From positions 46,768 through 110,767 of the forward strand of contig JAJEAU010000016.1 in the NCBI GenBank assembly GCA_022824185.1: DNA of 64,000 nucleotides, given 5' to 3'. Positions within the stretch are counted from its first letter, which is position 1. Each line of letters opens with the position of its first letter. This DNA is from Dehalococcoidia bacterium (GTDB lineage: Bacteria > Chloroflexota > Dehalococcoidia > Lucifugimonadales > Lucifugimonadaceae). Made by a program: the position numbers and the translations under genes. Shown here piece after piece: positions 1-8,421 of the stretch. Below the pieces are notes generated by a model. It searched no databases. It was not told where the DNA came from and worked only from the letters and a program-made list of their open reading frames with translations.

Positions 1-264
1 TTTCGCAACTAGGTAGGCGACGGTCTCCTCGACGGGGCCACCGATGCCGATTGCGCCGTCGTCGGTCTCGATCTGGATGAAGTAGGCGTCGTGCTCCATG
101 CGGTTTGCGTCGGATTGGTCGGTGACGACGTTGGTTCGACGCTTGGAGCCTCGGAACTCTTCGTAGACGTCGAGGGGCATGACGAGGCGGTCTTCCCAGA
201 ACTCGCCTTTGGTTTCGATGGTTCCGTGGAGATGTCGGATTCTGACGTTGGAGATTTTGGACAT
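1..264 (-). CDS. Enolase-superfamily (mandelate racemase/muconate lactonizing) enzyme, N-terminal part
   Basis: The leftward frame opens at an ATG at 264 and runs off the window edge, giving 88 residues. It starts MSKISNVRIRHLHGTIE and contains DAYFIQIETDDGAIGIGGP. This is the capping-domain layout of mandelate racemase/muconate lactonizing enzymes, where a beta strand is followed by a 'V.I.TDDG..G.G' turn. The catalytic barrel lies outside the window, so the substrate cannot be given; acid-sugar dehydration is typical of the family. A second, complete member of the superfamily lies at 23075-24265. Confidence 0.75.
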   Translation of the reverse strand, partial: MSKISNVRIRHLHGTIETKGEFWEDRLVMPLDVYEEFRGSKRRTNVVTDQSDANRMEHDAYFIQIETDDGAIGIGGPVEETVAYLVAK

Positions 265-281
265 TTGAAGAGTTCTCGGGG

Positions 282-905
282 TTAGGTGTCGGATTGTTGT
301 GGTTGGTTGCGGATTCGTTCGAGTTCGGTTTTTGCGCGTCTCGATTTTCTAATCAGGTAGAAGGTGACGCCTAAGAAGGCGATGGAGACGAAGACCCACA
401 GGATGGTGCCGACTACTAAGTTGTCGCCGCCTCTCGCGCGTCCGAAGACCTCGGTGGCCAAGATCAGGGTTTCTTCGCCTAGTTCATGATGATCGACCAC
501 GACGTCGATTGCCCACACGCCGGCTTCTTCGATCTCGAGCCTAGCGACGTAGTACTCGCGGTCGTCTGGCGAGTTGAGTGCTGGCGCTACCTGCCTCTCG
601 CCGTGTTCCGATGGTGATGCGTAAACCTTGATGATGGCGTCGGGGACGTTGGCTCCGGTCTCACGTTGATGGACCTGGACGGCGTAGGAGATGGAGCCGA
701 TGATCGCTCGTTCGGGCGATTGGTGGACGACGATGCGATAGTTGCCGACGTCTTCATCGGCGACGACAGTGAACGGGCCGGATGTGAAGATCAACGGTTG
801 AGCGAGGACGGTGACGCTGGTAAGGAGGGTGGCGACGACTACAGTCAGCAGTGCGCCGATGCGGAGAAAAACGCTGCTCGAAGTTGAAGTCAAGGAGGAT
901 TGCAT
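282..905 (-). CDS. Membrane-anchored extracytoplasmic protein of unknown function
   Basis: 207 residues from the ATG at 905, chosen because AGAAGTGAG lies just upstream; an in-frame ATG at 926 is the alternative. Residues about 12-35 form a signal peptide or signal anchor (RIGALLTVVVATLLTSVTV). A beta-rich domain of about 120 residues follows, then one transmembrane helix near residues 167-188 and a basic cytoplasmic tail (RKSRRAK). The topology resembles FixH/YtkA-type envelope proteins, but I do not recognise a family. It starts close to the divergent dehydrogenase at 978. Confidence 0.7.
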   Translation of the reverse strand: MQSSLTSTSSSVFLRIGALLTVVVATLLTSVTVLAQPLIFTSGPFTVVADEDVGNYRIVVHQSPERAIIGSISYAVQVHQRETGANVPDAIIKVYASPSEHGERQVAPALNSPDDREYYVARLEIEEAGVWAIDVVVDHHELGEETLILATEVFGRARGGDNLVVGTILWVFVSIAFLGVTFYLIRKSRRAKTELERIRNQPQQSDT

Positions 906-977
906 CTCACTTCTAAGATACTGCATGGCGATGTTGGTCGGCGATGCTGGGGCCGGTGCGAGAGATGGATGTAAGAT

Positions 978-1955
978 ATGCCCAGCAACTTGAACATGGA
1001 CGGGGTTATCAAGGTCATGACACATCACAAACCATTGGCGGGAAGGGCTGGTATTGTCACTGGGGGTGCGCTTGGGATCGGTGGCGGCACGGCGCGTCGA
1101 TTGGCTTCGGATGGGGCTGAGATCCTAGTTGTGGACATCGTGGAGGATGCGGCGCAGAGGAATGTCGAGCGGATCAAAGACGCGGGCGGGACGGCGAGTT
1201 ACATGGTCGGGAATGTGGCTCAGGAGGATGTTGCTAAGGCGATGGTGGAACGGTGTGTGGATGAATATGGGCGGTTGGACATTTTGGTTCAGAACGCTTA
1301 CGGAGGAGGCGCAGGCAGTGATGGCTCGGCGGTTGATGTCGAACCTGATGCCTGGAGATCGGGAATGGACTTGCTCGTTGGGGCGCAGTTCTTGGGTGCG
1401 AAGTATGGGGTGCCGGCGATGGAGGCATCGGGGCATCCAGAGACGTTCGAGATCCCTGAGTGGAAGGGTGCCGGTCGGCGGCATGGTAATCCGCCAAAGA
1501 TGGAGGTGGGGCGGATCGTGAACATCTCTTCGGTGCACGGTCTGTTGCAGGCGCCGAGGGCGTTGGTGTATGAAGCAGGCAAGGCGGCGGTTGTGGGATT
1601 AACTCGGCAGATGGCTGTCGATTTCGGACCGCTGGGTATCACGGTGAATGCGATCGCGCCGGGGCATATCGTGACGGAGCGCGGTGAGGCGATGTGGGCG
1701 GAACTCGGCAATGATGCCGGGTTCGGGCTGTTTGAGAGGCACTATCCGGTTCGGCGGACAGGGGTCCCGACGGATATTGCCAATGCGATCGCGTTTTTGT
1801 GTTCTCCGGATGCGTCGTTCATCACTGGTGTCGTGCTGCCGGTCGATGGCGGGATGTCGATCCAGTTGCAGGAGAACATCGTGATGCATACGAAGGATTA
1901 CATCGTCGAGAACCCCGATTTGAGGACGCATTTCGATAGCCGTCGGCAGGGCTAA
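978..1955 (+). CDS. Short-chain dehydrogenase/reductase (SDR)
   Basis: About 325 residues if the ATG at 978 is used; in-frame ATGs at 996 and 1017 are also possible, the last giving MTHHKPLAGRAGIVTGG. Classical SDR features are present: cofactor turn TGGALGIGGG, an acidic residue after the second strand (VVDIVED), the catalytic serine in NISS, and the Tyr-Lys pair in YEAGK. A loop of about 25 residues before NISS (PEWKGAGRRHGNPP) is longer than usual. It is probably an NAD(P)-dependent alcohol/ketone oxidoreductase of unknown substrate. It converges on the MOSC gene with an 8-bp gap. Confidence 0.85.
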   Translation: MPSNLNMDGVIKVMTHHKPLAGRAGIVTGGALGIGGGTARRLASDGAEILVVDIVEDAAQRNVERIKDAGGTASYMVGNVAQEDVAKAMVERCVDEYGRLDILVQNAYGGGAGSDGSAVDVEPDAWRSGMDLLVGAQFLGAKYGVPAMEASGHPETFEIPEWKGAGRRHGNPPKMEVGRIVNISSVHGLLQAPRALVYEAGKAAVVGLTRQMAVDFGPLGITVNAIAPGHIVTERGEAMWAELGNDAGFGLFERHYPVRRTGVPTDIANAIAFLCSPDASFITGVVLPVDGGMSIQLQENIVMHTKDYIVENPDLRTHFDSRRQG

Positions 1956-1963
1956 GAGACGTA

Positions 1964-2755
1964 TCAGATCAGGCTGACCTCGTCGCCGATGTGGATGGTG
2001 CCGGGGTTTTTGGCTTCGATGGAGATGGCGAACTGGGGTTGGTCTTGCCCGATGATGCGGGTTAGGGTGCCCATGACGTCGATGTCGCGTTGGGCGGTTT
2101 GGGGGTCGACGTGGGTGGCTAGGCAACGGGTTACTGTCTTGCGGACGCGGAATTGAATTTGACCGATCTGGATTCTGCCACCGACCCATGTGAGTTCTTG
2201 CCAAGGTGCCGCTCCTTGGATGGCGATGTTGGATCGGAAGCGGAGTTCGGAGAGCTCGGACAGGTCGGCGGCTTTGGCGAGGTCAGATAGGGACTCTCGG
2301 GAGTGGAGGGTTGTGAGTCCGGCGGCGGTGTCGTGAAATCGTCCGTGAGTGCCGTTGCCAAGAAGGCGTAGGGGGAGTTGGCGTCGGTTAAGGGCAGATG
2401 GGGTGTCGGCTAGGGATGAGTACCAATCGTTGAAGTGTTGCTCGATGCGGAGTCGGTCGCCGGGTTCGTCGATGCTGCCTTCGATCGGTATGTCGGAATC
2501 TGGTAGGCGGATCCAGAGGCGGCGCGACGTTGGTTCGAAGCCGCAGGAGAGGTTGGCTAGGTCAGGCGAGTGTTGGAGGGAGGCGAACCAGGTTTTCTGC
2601 TTCCAGCTCGTGTCTTCGGGTGGACCTGCGTCGTTGAAACGGAAGCCTAGGACGCGGTCGCCGACTACTCGACCGTCTTCGGCGATCTCGATGGAATCGC
2701 AGGGTTCGGCCGGGAGGGATTTGATGGGATGGCGGTAGAGGGCTACGACTTGCAT
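1964..2755 (-). CDS. MOSC domain protein with N-terminal MOSC beta-barrel
   Basis: 263 residues starting MQVVALYRHPIKSLPAE, the usual opening of the MOSC N-terminal barrel (R.PIKS). The MOSC domain occupies the second half, and its conserved cysteine is in TRCLATHVDPQT. The domain ends in an IHIGDEV motif. Family members bind sulfur or molybdenum cofactor and are related to the Moco sulfurase C-terminal domain and to mARC/YiiM enzymes. The reaction here is unknown. A second, shorter MOSC protein lies at 62885-63439. Confidence 0.87.
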   Translation of the reverse strand: MQVVALYRHPIKSLPAEPCDSIEIAEDGRVVGDRVLGFRFNDAGPPEDTSWKQKTWFASLQHSPDLANLSCGFEPTSRRLWIRLPDSDIPIEGSIDEPGDRLRIEQHFNDWYSSLADTPSALNRRQLPLRLLGNGTHGRFHDTAAGLTTLHSRESLSDLAKAADLSELSELRFRSNIAIQGAAPWQELTWVGGRIQIGQIQFRVRKTVTRCLATHVDPQTAQRDIDVMGTLTRIIGQDQPQFAISIEAKNPGTIHIGDEVSLI

Positions 2756-2759
2756 GGCA

Positions 2760-3992
2760 TCATATTTTCACTCGTCTGAATGCTATCCAAATGGCGACGT
2801 CGTAGGCGAGTTTCAGCGTTCCTGAGACGATCCATGGAGTTGTGGTGACTGCTCCTGCCCAGAGCCAGCCGGTTACGGTGGCGGAAGGGATACGTCCGAG
2901 GCCACGCCCGAGGTTGGCGGATCCTGCCATGATCGGGTGCTCGTCGGGTTCGGTGATGCCCATCATGTAAGCCTGTCGGGTGGGGACGTCCATCTCGTCG
3001 AAAAGGGAGCGGAGGAGCCAGAGGGCGATGGCGATGATGACGGTCGGGGCAAAGGCGAAGAGGATGAGGGCGATGTTGGAGATGACTTGTGTGAAGACGA
3101 GGGTGTTGAGGAGTCCGAGGCGTTTTGCGACGGCTGGGGCAAGGGCGAGGGAGATCATGTTGAGGGCTTGTGCGGCGATGATCAGAGCAGCGATGGCCGC
3201 GGCGGAGAGTCCGAATTTGGTGAATAGCCAGAAGCTGAGGAAGGATTCGAAGATCATGCCTCCGGCGAATGAATCGACGGCGAAGAGGCCGGAGAGTTTG
3301 AGGATCGGTTTTCGGTCTCGGGCTTTGAATGGATTGACGAGGAAGGGTTGGTCTTGCTCGTGTTGGGTTGGCGAGTTGGTCTTTGAAGAGAGGAATAGGT
3401 AGACGAGGGAGGCGATGATGTGAAGGGCGACGTATAGCCAGAGGAGGGTGTGGTAGGCGTCGGTGGGGTTCCAGTCGAGGGTTTCGATGAGCAGTGTGGA
3501 CAGACCGGCTAGGAGCGCTCCGGTTGCGCGTCCGGCGGCGGACGCGATGGTGAGGATGGAGTAGGCTTTCGTGCGGTTTTCCTGTGGAATGACGGCGGCG
3601 ATGCCGGTTTGTTCGAGTTGGGTCATGGCTCCCCAGTGGGCTCCGCTGGCGGCGTAGGAGCCGAAGAAGCCGCCGATGATCAGGAGCCAGAAGCTATCTG
3701 TGGAGATGAGGACGACGCCTGCGATGCCTGTGATGAGCATGTTGGCGACGGCCCATGTTCGATTTGAGATGGCCCGGTTGGTGAGCATGACGACGAGGGA
3801 GAGGAGGAAGCCGCCGGCGAGAGATGCTCCGAAGATGATGCCGATTTGGGTGTTGGAGACGCCGATGTGGGCGAGGTAGATGACGGCGAGGGCGGCCATG
3901 AGCCATTTCGCAGCATCACGGATGAAGCGTCCGGCGTAGAAGAGGTAGGGGTCGAAGGATGGGCCGCGGGTGGCGGAGATGGTTGACGCCAT
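2760..3992 (-). CDS. MFS transporter
   Basis: 410 residues from the ATG at 3992 (MASTISATRGPSFDPYLFYAG). The same frame stays open to 4346, but that extension is Lys/Ser/Pro-rich low-complexity sequence over a repeat-rich region, so I place the start at 3992; no clear ribosome-binding site is seen. About twelve hydrophobic segments and a central cytoplasmic loop (SKTNSPTQHEQDQPFL) fit the Major Facilitator Superfamily. A GxLxaGLSTLL-like helix and a DEMDVPTRQAYMMG loop are seen. Substrate is unknown. It ends 4 bp from the MOSC start and could be co-transcribed with it. Confidence 0.8.
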   Translation of the reverse strand: MASTISATRGPSFDPYLFYAGRFIRDAAKWLMAALAVIYLAHIGVSNTQIGIIFGASLAGGFLLSLVVMLTNRAISNRTWAVANMLITGIAGVVLISTDSFWLLIIGGFFGSYAASGAHWGAMTQLEQTGIAAVIPQENRTKAYSILTIASAAGRATGALLAGLSTLLIETLDWNPTDAYHTLLWLYVALHIIASLVYLFLSSKTNSPTQHEQDQPFLVNPFKARDRKPILKLSGLFAVDSFAGGMIFESFLSFWLFTKFGLSAAAIAALIIAAQALNMISLALAPAVAKRLGLLNTLVFTQVISNIALILFAFAPTVIIAIALWLLRSLFDEMDVPTRQAYMMGITEPDEHPIMAGSANLGRGLGRIPSATVTGWLWAGAVTTTPWIVSGTLKLAYDVAIWIAFRRVKI

Positions 3993-4132
3993 TAAGGCAA
4001 AGCGGCATGGCCGCGTTTCTTTTTTGGGGGAGGAGGAGGAAGAGGGGACTTCGACGTTGACGATGGGGAATGATTTTAATGCCGCGTGGCGGCTTTTCTT
4101 TTTGCTAGGAGGGGGCGGATAGGTTTGGAAGC
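3993..4132. terminator. Two rightward terminator-like hairpins upstream of the MFS gene
   Basis: GCGGC-atg-GCCGC (4002-4014) is followed by a T-rich run at 4016-4025, and GCCGC-gtg-GCGGC (4081-4093) by TTTTCTTTTT at 4094-4103. The two look like diverged copies of one element. Both would stop rightward transcription, although no rightward gene lies directly upstream. Confidence 0.4.
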
Positions 4133-4183
4133 GTTGTCTGAACTGGGATTTTTGGGATTGGGGGGATTTTTGGGATTTTGTTG
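4133..4183. repeat. 51-bp direct repeat, copy 1
   Basis: Identical to 5153-5203. The unit begins GTTGTCTGAACTGGG and then carries three T-G-GGATT-type blocks. The two copies start exactly 1020 bp apart and bracket the hairpin-rich non-coding stretch. Confidence 0.9.
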
Positions 4184-5152
4184 TTGGTTGTTTGGGGGAT
4201 TGGTTTTTATTTAGACGCGTTGAAACGTCCGGGGTTGCCGAACGTGGGCGCTTGGAGCGTCGGGCTTGTCGGTCTTGTTTTTTAGTTTTTTTGGTTTTGC
4301 TTATTTGGTAGCTTTGGTTTGGGACTTGGTCCCGGTTGACGTGCATGGGCGGTTTTTAGGTCCGCCCATGGCGTCGGGGTCCCCATTGTCCGGAAGGACA
4401 TTGCCCTCGCGAGCGAGGGAAACCCGAGGGGTCGGGTTTTCGAGGAATCGCCGCGGTGTAAAAACCGGTGGACTTTGGTCTCGACTGTCGTCTTGACCTT
4501 GGTCCTTCGGGCGAAAAATACTTAACTCATTGAAAAAGTCGAGCGTTGCCGACGTCGCCGGACCGACGGCCCGGCGTGCGGTCAGTGGAAACATCCCGCA
4601 CGCCATCATTTGGTTCTTGCCCCGCATTAGCGCTCTGATCTCCCCGCACGACGAAGCGGTTCTGATCTGTTTCGGATAAGAGAAGACCTCGTCCAGGCCT
4701 TGAATGGTGTCGAATCCTCGCGGCAGCTTCGCTCCCGCGTCCCTATTTTGTCTCGCGAACAAAGGTAGGGTTCGTCCATCTGGCTCGTGTTGCGGCTTAA
4801 GCAGTATATCGCCGCGCCTGAACCTTGCAGCTACATCCTTCTCCATAACCGGGTTTGTGACCGCGTTGCTCCATGCTCCAGGAGACTTAGACGGGCACCG
4901 TCGCGATCGGCGCGCAGTTGTACATCGGGCCTTGCACCTCGGGGTTCTACACCTCCGGCCTCGGGGCTCTTTCTGCACTTTCGCGCTTCTCATGTGTGAT
5001 ACGCCTCGCGGTTTCATGTCACTTCAATCGACGACAACTGCTGCCAAGTCGCGATCCTCGGCGGCGGCGATCCTCTGGGCGTTGTTTCCCTCGCGATGCG
5101 GGTTGAACGCTTGTTGTTAACAGTAACAGATGTAGTGCGTGCGTGTCAAGAT
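4184..5152. other. Hairpin-rich non-coding stretch between the direct repeats
   Basis: No convincing protein gene lies here; the long leftward frame 4301-5017 has no recognisable domain and many Arg/Cys/Pro residues. Consecutive short hairpins occur at 4344-4352/4362-4370 (CATGGGCGG paired with CCGCCCATG), 4387-4391/4396-4400, 4404-4409/4414-4419, 4421-4426/4433-4438 and 4573-4581/4596-4604 (GGCGTGCGG with CCGCACGCC). The density suggests a structured RNA or an array of palindromic repeats. Strand and identity are unknown. Confidence 0.45.
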
Positions 5153-5203
5153 GTTGTCTGAACTGGGATTTTTGGGATTGGGGGGATTTTTGGGATTTTG
5201 TTG
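5153..5203. repeat. 51-bp direct repeat, copy 2
   Basis: Exact second copy of 4133-4183. It lies just before the palindromic repeat at 5251-5301 and the NotI-like gene. Confidence 0.9.
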
Positions 5204-5250
5204 GTTTGGGTGATGTGTGGGGTGGGCTGGGGAGGGCGTCTGGCCCCGCT

Positions 5251-5301
5251 CCGCCCCGGCCCTCACCCTAGCCCTCTCCCGCCCAGCGGGAGAGGGGATT
5301 T
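5251..5301. repeat. Dispersed palindromic repeat, copy A
   Basis: An 11-bp perfect stem (CCCTCTCCCGC at 5272-5282, GCGGGAGAGGG at 5286-5296) is preceded by a CCGCCCCGGCCCTCACCCT-like arm. A near-identical copy lies at 8253-8305. It sits between genes and behaves like a REP-type element. Confidence 0.75.
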
Positions 5302-5327
5302 GTCCATAGTCGATGTGGGAGTTTCGA

Positions 5328-6197
5328 CTAGGTTCGAAGTTTGGATCGGATGGATTTTTCGAATTCGGTAATCGTGACTGGGGTGCCGCCCGTCAGACCT
5401 TCGGTAGCTCGTTCCAAGGTAGTCACGTGGACTTTGTGTGGGGTCAGATTGAAGGGCTCGCCGGATGCGGATTGTTCAAATTTGACGGTGAACCAAGCGA
5501 TGTCACCGCTAGAGAGATCGTCGACAGTTTCCATGTGCCCCAACGAGTCGTAGAAGTGCTTGTCAACGACGACGACCATTTTCTTCCCCCAGCGACGGAG
5601 AGTCGGGACTTTGATCTGCAGTTGGGGCATGAGGCGCTTGGGGCCGCTACTACGATAGTCTGGTCGTCTGCTGTGACTTGGGAATGGTGGTCGTGCGCCT
5701 TGCCGTGAAAGGACGTTTCGGAACTCCTCGGACATGCTTCTTCCGGAGAAGTAAACCGCTTGGATTTCTACGGCGCACCAATTGAATGCAGCGGCGTCGG
5801 ATTTTCCGTTGGTGAGAACCATGTCGATGCGTCCGACGTGGGATTGGGTGTCTGGAGACTTGAGGAACCCGATTTCAGTGGCGATCTCGGGCTTGGGCGT
5901 TCCCAAAACCGTTTCGCCGATCCACTTGAATATGGTCATATCTTCCTCGAAGCGCCGAGGGCAGAGTATCCTCAAACCGTCTTCGGGGCCTCGGATCTCA
6001 TTGATTTCACCGGAGACGTTTTCGTACAACCGGAACGAGCAGACTCCACCCCGTTTGCTACATGGACCGCCGCCGATTCGGAACGGGCACGGGTGGTTCG
6101 AGTCGTCCTGTGCAAATTGTCGACGTTGCTTCCGCGGTAGTTCTAGGTAGGAGTGGCCATACCACTCACCAATACCAAAGCGTCGATTAGGGCTCAC
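5328..6197 (-). CDS. NotI-family type II restriction endonuclease
   Basis: 289 residues. The N-terminal half carries the cysteine cluster of NotI-like enzymes: HPCPF, GPCSKRGGVCSFRLY and ILCPRRF (residues about 35-82). In NotI four cysteines hold an iron atom. The PD-(D/E)XK-type core follows: EIGFL, a RIDMVL strand (Asp) and VEIQAVYFSG (Glu then Gln). The gene overlaps the upstream methylase by 4 bp (ATGA), so the two are translationally coupled. Target is unknown; NotI itself cuts GCGGCCGC, but the partner here is an adenine methylase, so the specificity must differ if the pair works together. Confidence 0.85.
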   Translation of the reverse strand: MSPNRRFGIGEWYGHSYLELPRKQRRQFAQDDSNHPCPFRIGGGPCSKRGGVCSFRLYENVSGEINEIRGPEDGLRILCPRRFEEDMTIFKWIGETVLGTPKPEIATEIGFLKSPDTQSHVGRIDMVLTNGKSDAAAFNWCAVEIQAVYFSGRSMSEEFRNVLSRQGARPPFPSHSRRPDYRSSGPKRLMPQLQIKVPTLRRWGKKMVVVVDKHFYDSLGHMETVDDLSSGDIAWFTVKFEQSASGEPFNLTPHKVHVTTLERATEGLTGGTPVTITEFEKSIRSKLRT

Positions 6198-7162
6198 GAC
6201 AAGAGCTCGTGCGAGGTAATCAGAAGTTCGTACATGATTTCGTGATGGGTGTTTTTCATAGCGACTTTGGCGAGACGGAACTGTCGGTTTTTCGCCATTG
6301 CGACAACTTCTCGGTTTTCGTCGTAGGTCATCATGAACTGGCCACGGACTTCAGACATTTGGTCAAAAAGGGCCTGATGATCGATTTCGTTGAAGTTGTA
6401 AAGGCGTTTTCCGGCGCGTTTTCCTGCAACGGTGTACGGAGGATCGATGAAGAAGACAGCGTCTTGTTTGTCTTTGTATCGTTCGACTACGTTGAGTCCG
6501 TCGTCCTGAATAAAATCGAAGCGGGAGGCGTGTCTACCGATCGCGCGTATTCTCTCTGCGATGGTATTGGCGTACCAACGCGATGCGAGACCTTTGCCGT
6601 TCTCGCCGCTGTTCATCTTGGAGGCTCCTTTGGCGATGATTCCTCCCCGATTGATCCGGTTTTTTAACAGCGTGTTGAAGGCGAGGTCTAACTCGTCCAG
6701 CGGTTCTTTATTGAATGCACGGCGCACATTTGACGGCGTGGGGACGAACCGTTCGACCCTTGCCGCCAGTTCATCAGCGTCTTCGAAAATGCGGGTCCAT
6801 AGGTTAGACAGCTCGGGATCGATTTCACAAAGCACGGCGTTGTCTACTAGGCCGTCCATAACTGCGGTGAGTGATGCAGTAGCGCCACCCGCGAATGGCT
6901 CGATGAATAGGACAGGGCGTTTGGGTAGATTTGCGAGCCAGTGGCGAATTTGCGGGACCAACCATGTTTTGCCCCCTGGGTAGCGCAATGGACTGCGTTG
7001 GGGTACCGAGCTGACATTGACGACTCGGTTTGAGAGGATCGGTATGGTGGAAAGGGTGTTGGTTTGGTCTCTTGTGTCGCCGAGGTTGACCGTTAGCTCT
7101 CGGTTTTCGTCGAGAGATGGCAGCCGTTGTTGTTTTCCTGGTTTAGTCGGGTTTAATGTCAT
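6194..7162 (-). CDS. D12-class adenine-N6 DNA methyltransferase (partner of the NotI-like enzyme)
   Basis: Up to 322 residues; the first about 55 residues are not conserved-looking, so an internal start is possible. Family motifs are SPLRYPGGKTWL (SAM-binding lysine region), FIEPFAGGATASL (motif I) and FFIDPPYTVAGK (motif IV DPPY, the N6-adenine catalytic motif). The length and order match Dam/DpnM-type enzymes. It is upstream of and overlaps the endonuclease gene, the usual modification-first order. It should protect the host from the neighbouring nuclease. Confidence 0.87.
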   Translation of the reverse strand: MTLNPTKPGKQQRLPSLDENRELTVNLGDTRDQTNTLSTIPILSNRVVNVSSVPQRSPLRYPGGKTWLVPQIRHWLANLPKRPVLFIEPFAGGATASLTAVMDGLVDNAVLCEIDPELSNLWTRIFEDADELAARVERFVPTPSNVRRAFNKEPLDELDLAFNTLLKNRINRGGIIAKGASKMNSGENGKGLASRWYANTIAERIRAIGRHASRFDFIQDDGLNVVERYKDKQDAVFFIDPPYTVAGKRAGKRLYNFNEIDHQALFDQMSEVRGQFMMTYDENREVVAMAKNRQFRLAKVAMKNTHHEIMYELLITSHELLS

Positions 7163-7344
7163 ACGGGGTGTAGGATTCGTCGAGAAGGTGATTTTGTTAC
7201 TGCTATTCTAAGGGGATTCTTGGACTTAGTCGAAGCGAAATGGCGGTATTTTGGCCATGACGCCCGACGATGGGCCGAACAGATACCGTTTTCGCGTCCT
7301 TAAAGTCTTGGACGAACAGGAAAGTTAGTTTTGTTGTGAATCGC

Positions 7345-8169
7345 TCAGTGTTGGCAGTTGGGGCAGTGGTAGGCGGTTCTGCCGGAGATTTTGGTGTTTT
7401 TGGTGGGTTGGTGGCAGGTTGAGCAGGGGGAGTTGGGGGTTCGGATGATTCGCATTCGGTCGTCGTAGGCGTCTACTACGTAGGGGCTGCCGTCTTCGGA
7501 GGGGTGGGTTGTGATGTGGTTGATGGCTCGGTTTAGGGATTTGATGATGTTGGTGTGGAGTTGGGTTAGGCGTTGGGTGCTGATGCGGTTGGTTCGACGG
7601 AGGGGGGAGATGCCGGTGCGGTGGAGGGATTCGTCGGCGTAGATGTTGCCGACTCCGGCGATGATGGATTGGTCGAGGAGGGCCGGTTTGATGCGGAGGC
7701 GGCGGGATCGTAGGCGTGTGGCGAAGTCGGTGGGAGTGATGTCCCATGGTTCGGGGCCTAGGTTTGGGTAGGCGAGGGAAGGGTCGTCTAAGGCCCATAA
7801 TTTGGCCCAGCGTCGGTAATCGTTTAGCTCGATGCGTCGGGTGTCGTCGAGGAAGATTGCGGCTCGGCGGTATCGGACTGGGGGATCGGAGAGATTTCGG
7901 ACGTGGAGGGATCCGGTCATTCCCATGTGTAGGACTAGATGAGATTGAGTATCTTGTTGATCGGAGAGAGTTGAGACTATGTATTTGCCGCGTCTGGTGA
8001 TGTTTTTGATGCGTTTGTGGGAGATGCGGTTGGCGAAGGATTCGATGTCGTTGGCTGGTACGACTATGGAGTCTGGCCATCCGATTTCGACGCGCTGGAT
8101 GGTTGCGTTGGGGATTTTTTGGTCGATGAGGTAGCGTTTGATGGATTCGACTTCGGGGAGTTCGGGCAT
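7345..8169 (-). CDS. mutM: Formamidopyrimidine-DNA glycosylase (Fpg/MutM)
   Basis: 274 residues from the ATG at 8169, fixed by the invariant N-terminus MPELPEVESIKRYL, in which Pro2 is the Schiff-base nucleophile and Glu3 the proton donor. Also seen are HMGMTGSLHV, the helix-two-turn-helix region IIAGVGNIYADE, and a C-terminal zinc finger CSTCHQ...YHCPNCQ with the GRTAY arginine before it. The enzyme removes 8-oxoguanine and formamidopyrimidines and nicks the abasic site. It appears complete and monocistronic. Confidence 0.96.
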   Translation of the reverse strand: MPELPEVESIKRYLIDQKIPNATIQRVEIGWPDSIVVPANDIESFANRISHKRIKNITRRGKYIVSTLSDQQDTQSHLVLHMGMTGSLHVRNLSDPPVRYRRAAIFLDDTRRIELNDYRRWAKLWALDDPSLAYPNLGPEPWDITPTDFATRLRSRRLRIKPALLDQSIIAGVGNIYADESLHRTGISPLRRTNRISTQRLTQLHTNIIKSLNRAINHITTHPSEDGSPYVVDAYDDRMRIIRTPNSPCSTCHQPTKNTKISGRTAYHCPNCQH

Positions 8170-8421
8170 GGGGACTATATGGTAGACCCTGTTTTGCTGG
8201 GGAGTCGTGAGGTTTGGGGGTGGTGGTTGTTTGCGGTGCCCCGCCCGTTTGTCCGCCCCGGTCACCCTCACCCTGGCCCTCTCCCGCTGAGCGGGAGAGG
8301 GGATTTTATACGCGGTGGGTGAAGGTGTTAGTTATTGGTCCGCGTTTCTTTAGATGGAGTCCACGGGCGGGTCACAGACCCGCCTCTACCGGCCTCGGAT
8401 GCCGGAGGCGGTTTTGCCGTC
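8170..8421. repeat. Intergenic palindromic repeats, including dispersed repeat copy B (8253-8305)
   Basis: The element at 8253-8305 matches 5251-5301, with stem arms 8277-8287 and 8291-8301. A second hairpin, GGCGGGT-cacag-ACCCGCC, lies at 8366-8384. The stretch GGTGGTGGTTGTTTGCGGT near 8218-8237 closely resembles the reverse strand of about 63537-63556. No gene was found. Confidence 0.7.

Noticed and set aside
2756..4346. N-terminally extended MFS protein starting at 4346
   Set aside because: The extra 118 residues are Lys/Ser/Pro low complexity over repeats and terminator hairpins; start placed at 3992.
4301..5017. Long leftward frame of 238 codons in the hairpin-rich stretch
   Set aside because: Arg/Cys/Pro-rich, no domain, crosses several perfect hairpins; more likely a by-product of non-coding sequence.
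7325..8080. 251-codon His/Pro/Arg-rich leftward frame overlapping mutM
   Set aside because: Shadow of the mutM coding sequence in another frame; composition is not protein-like.
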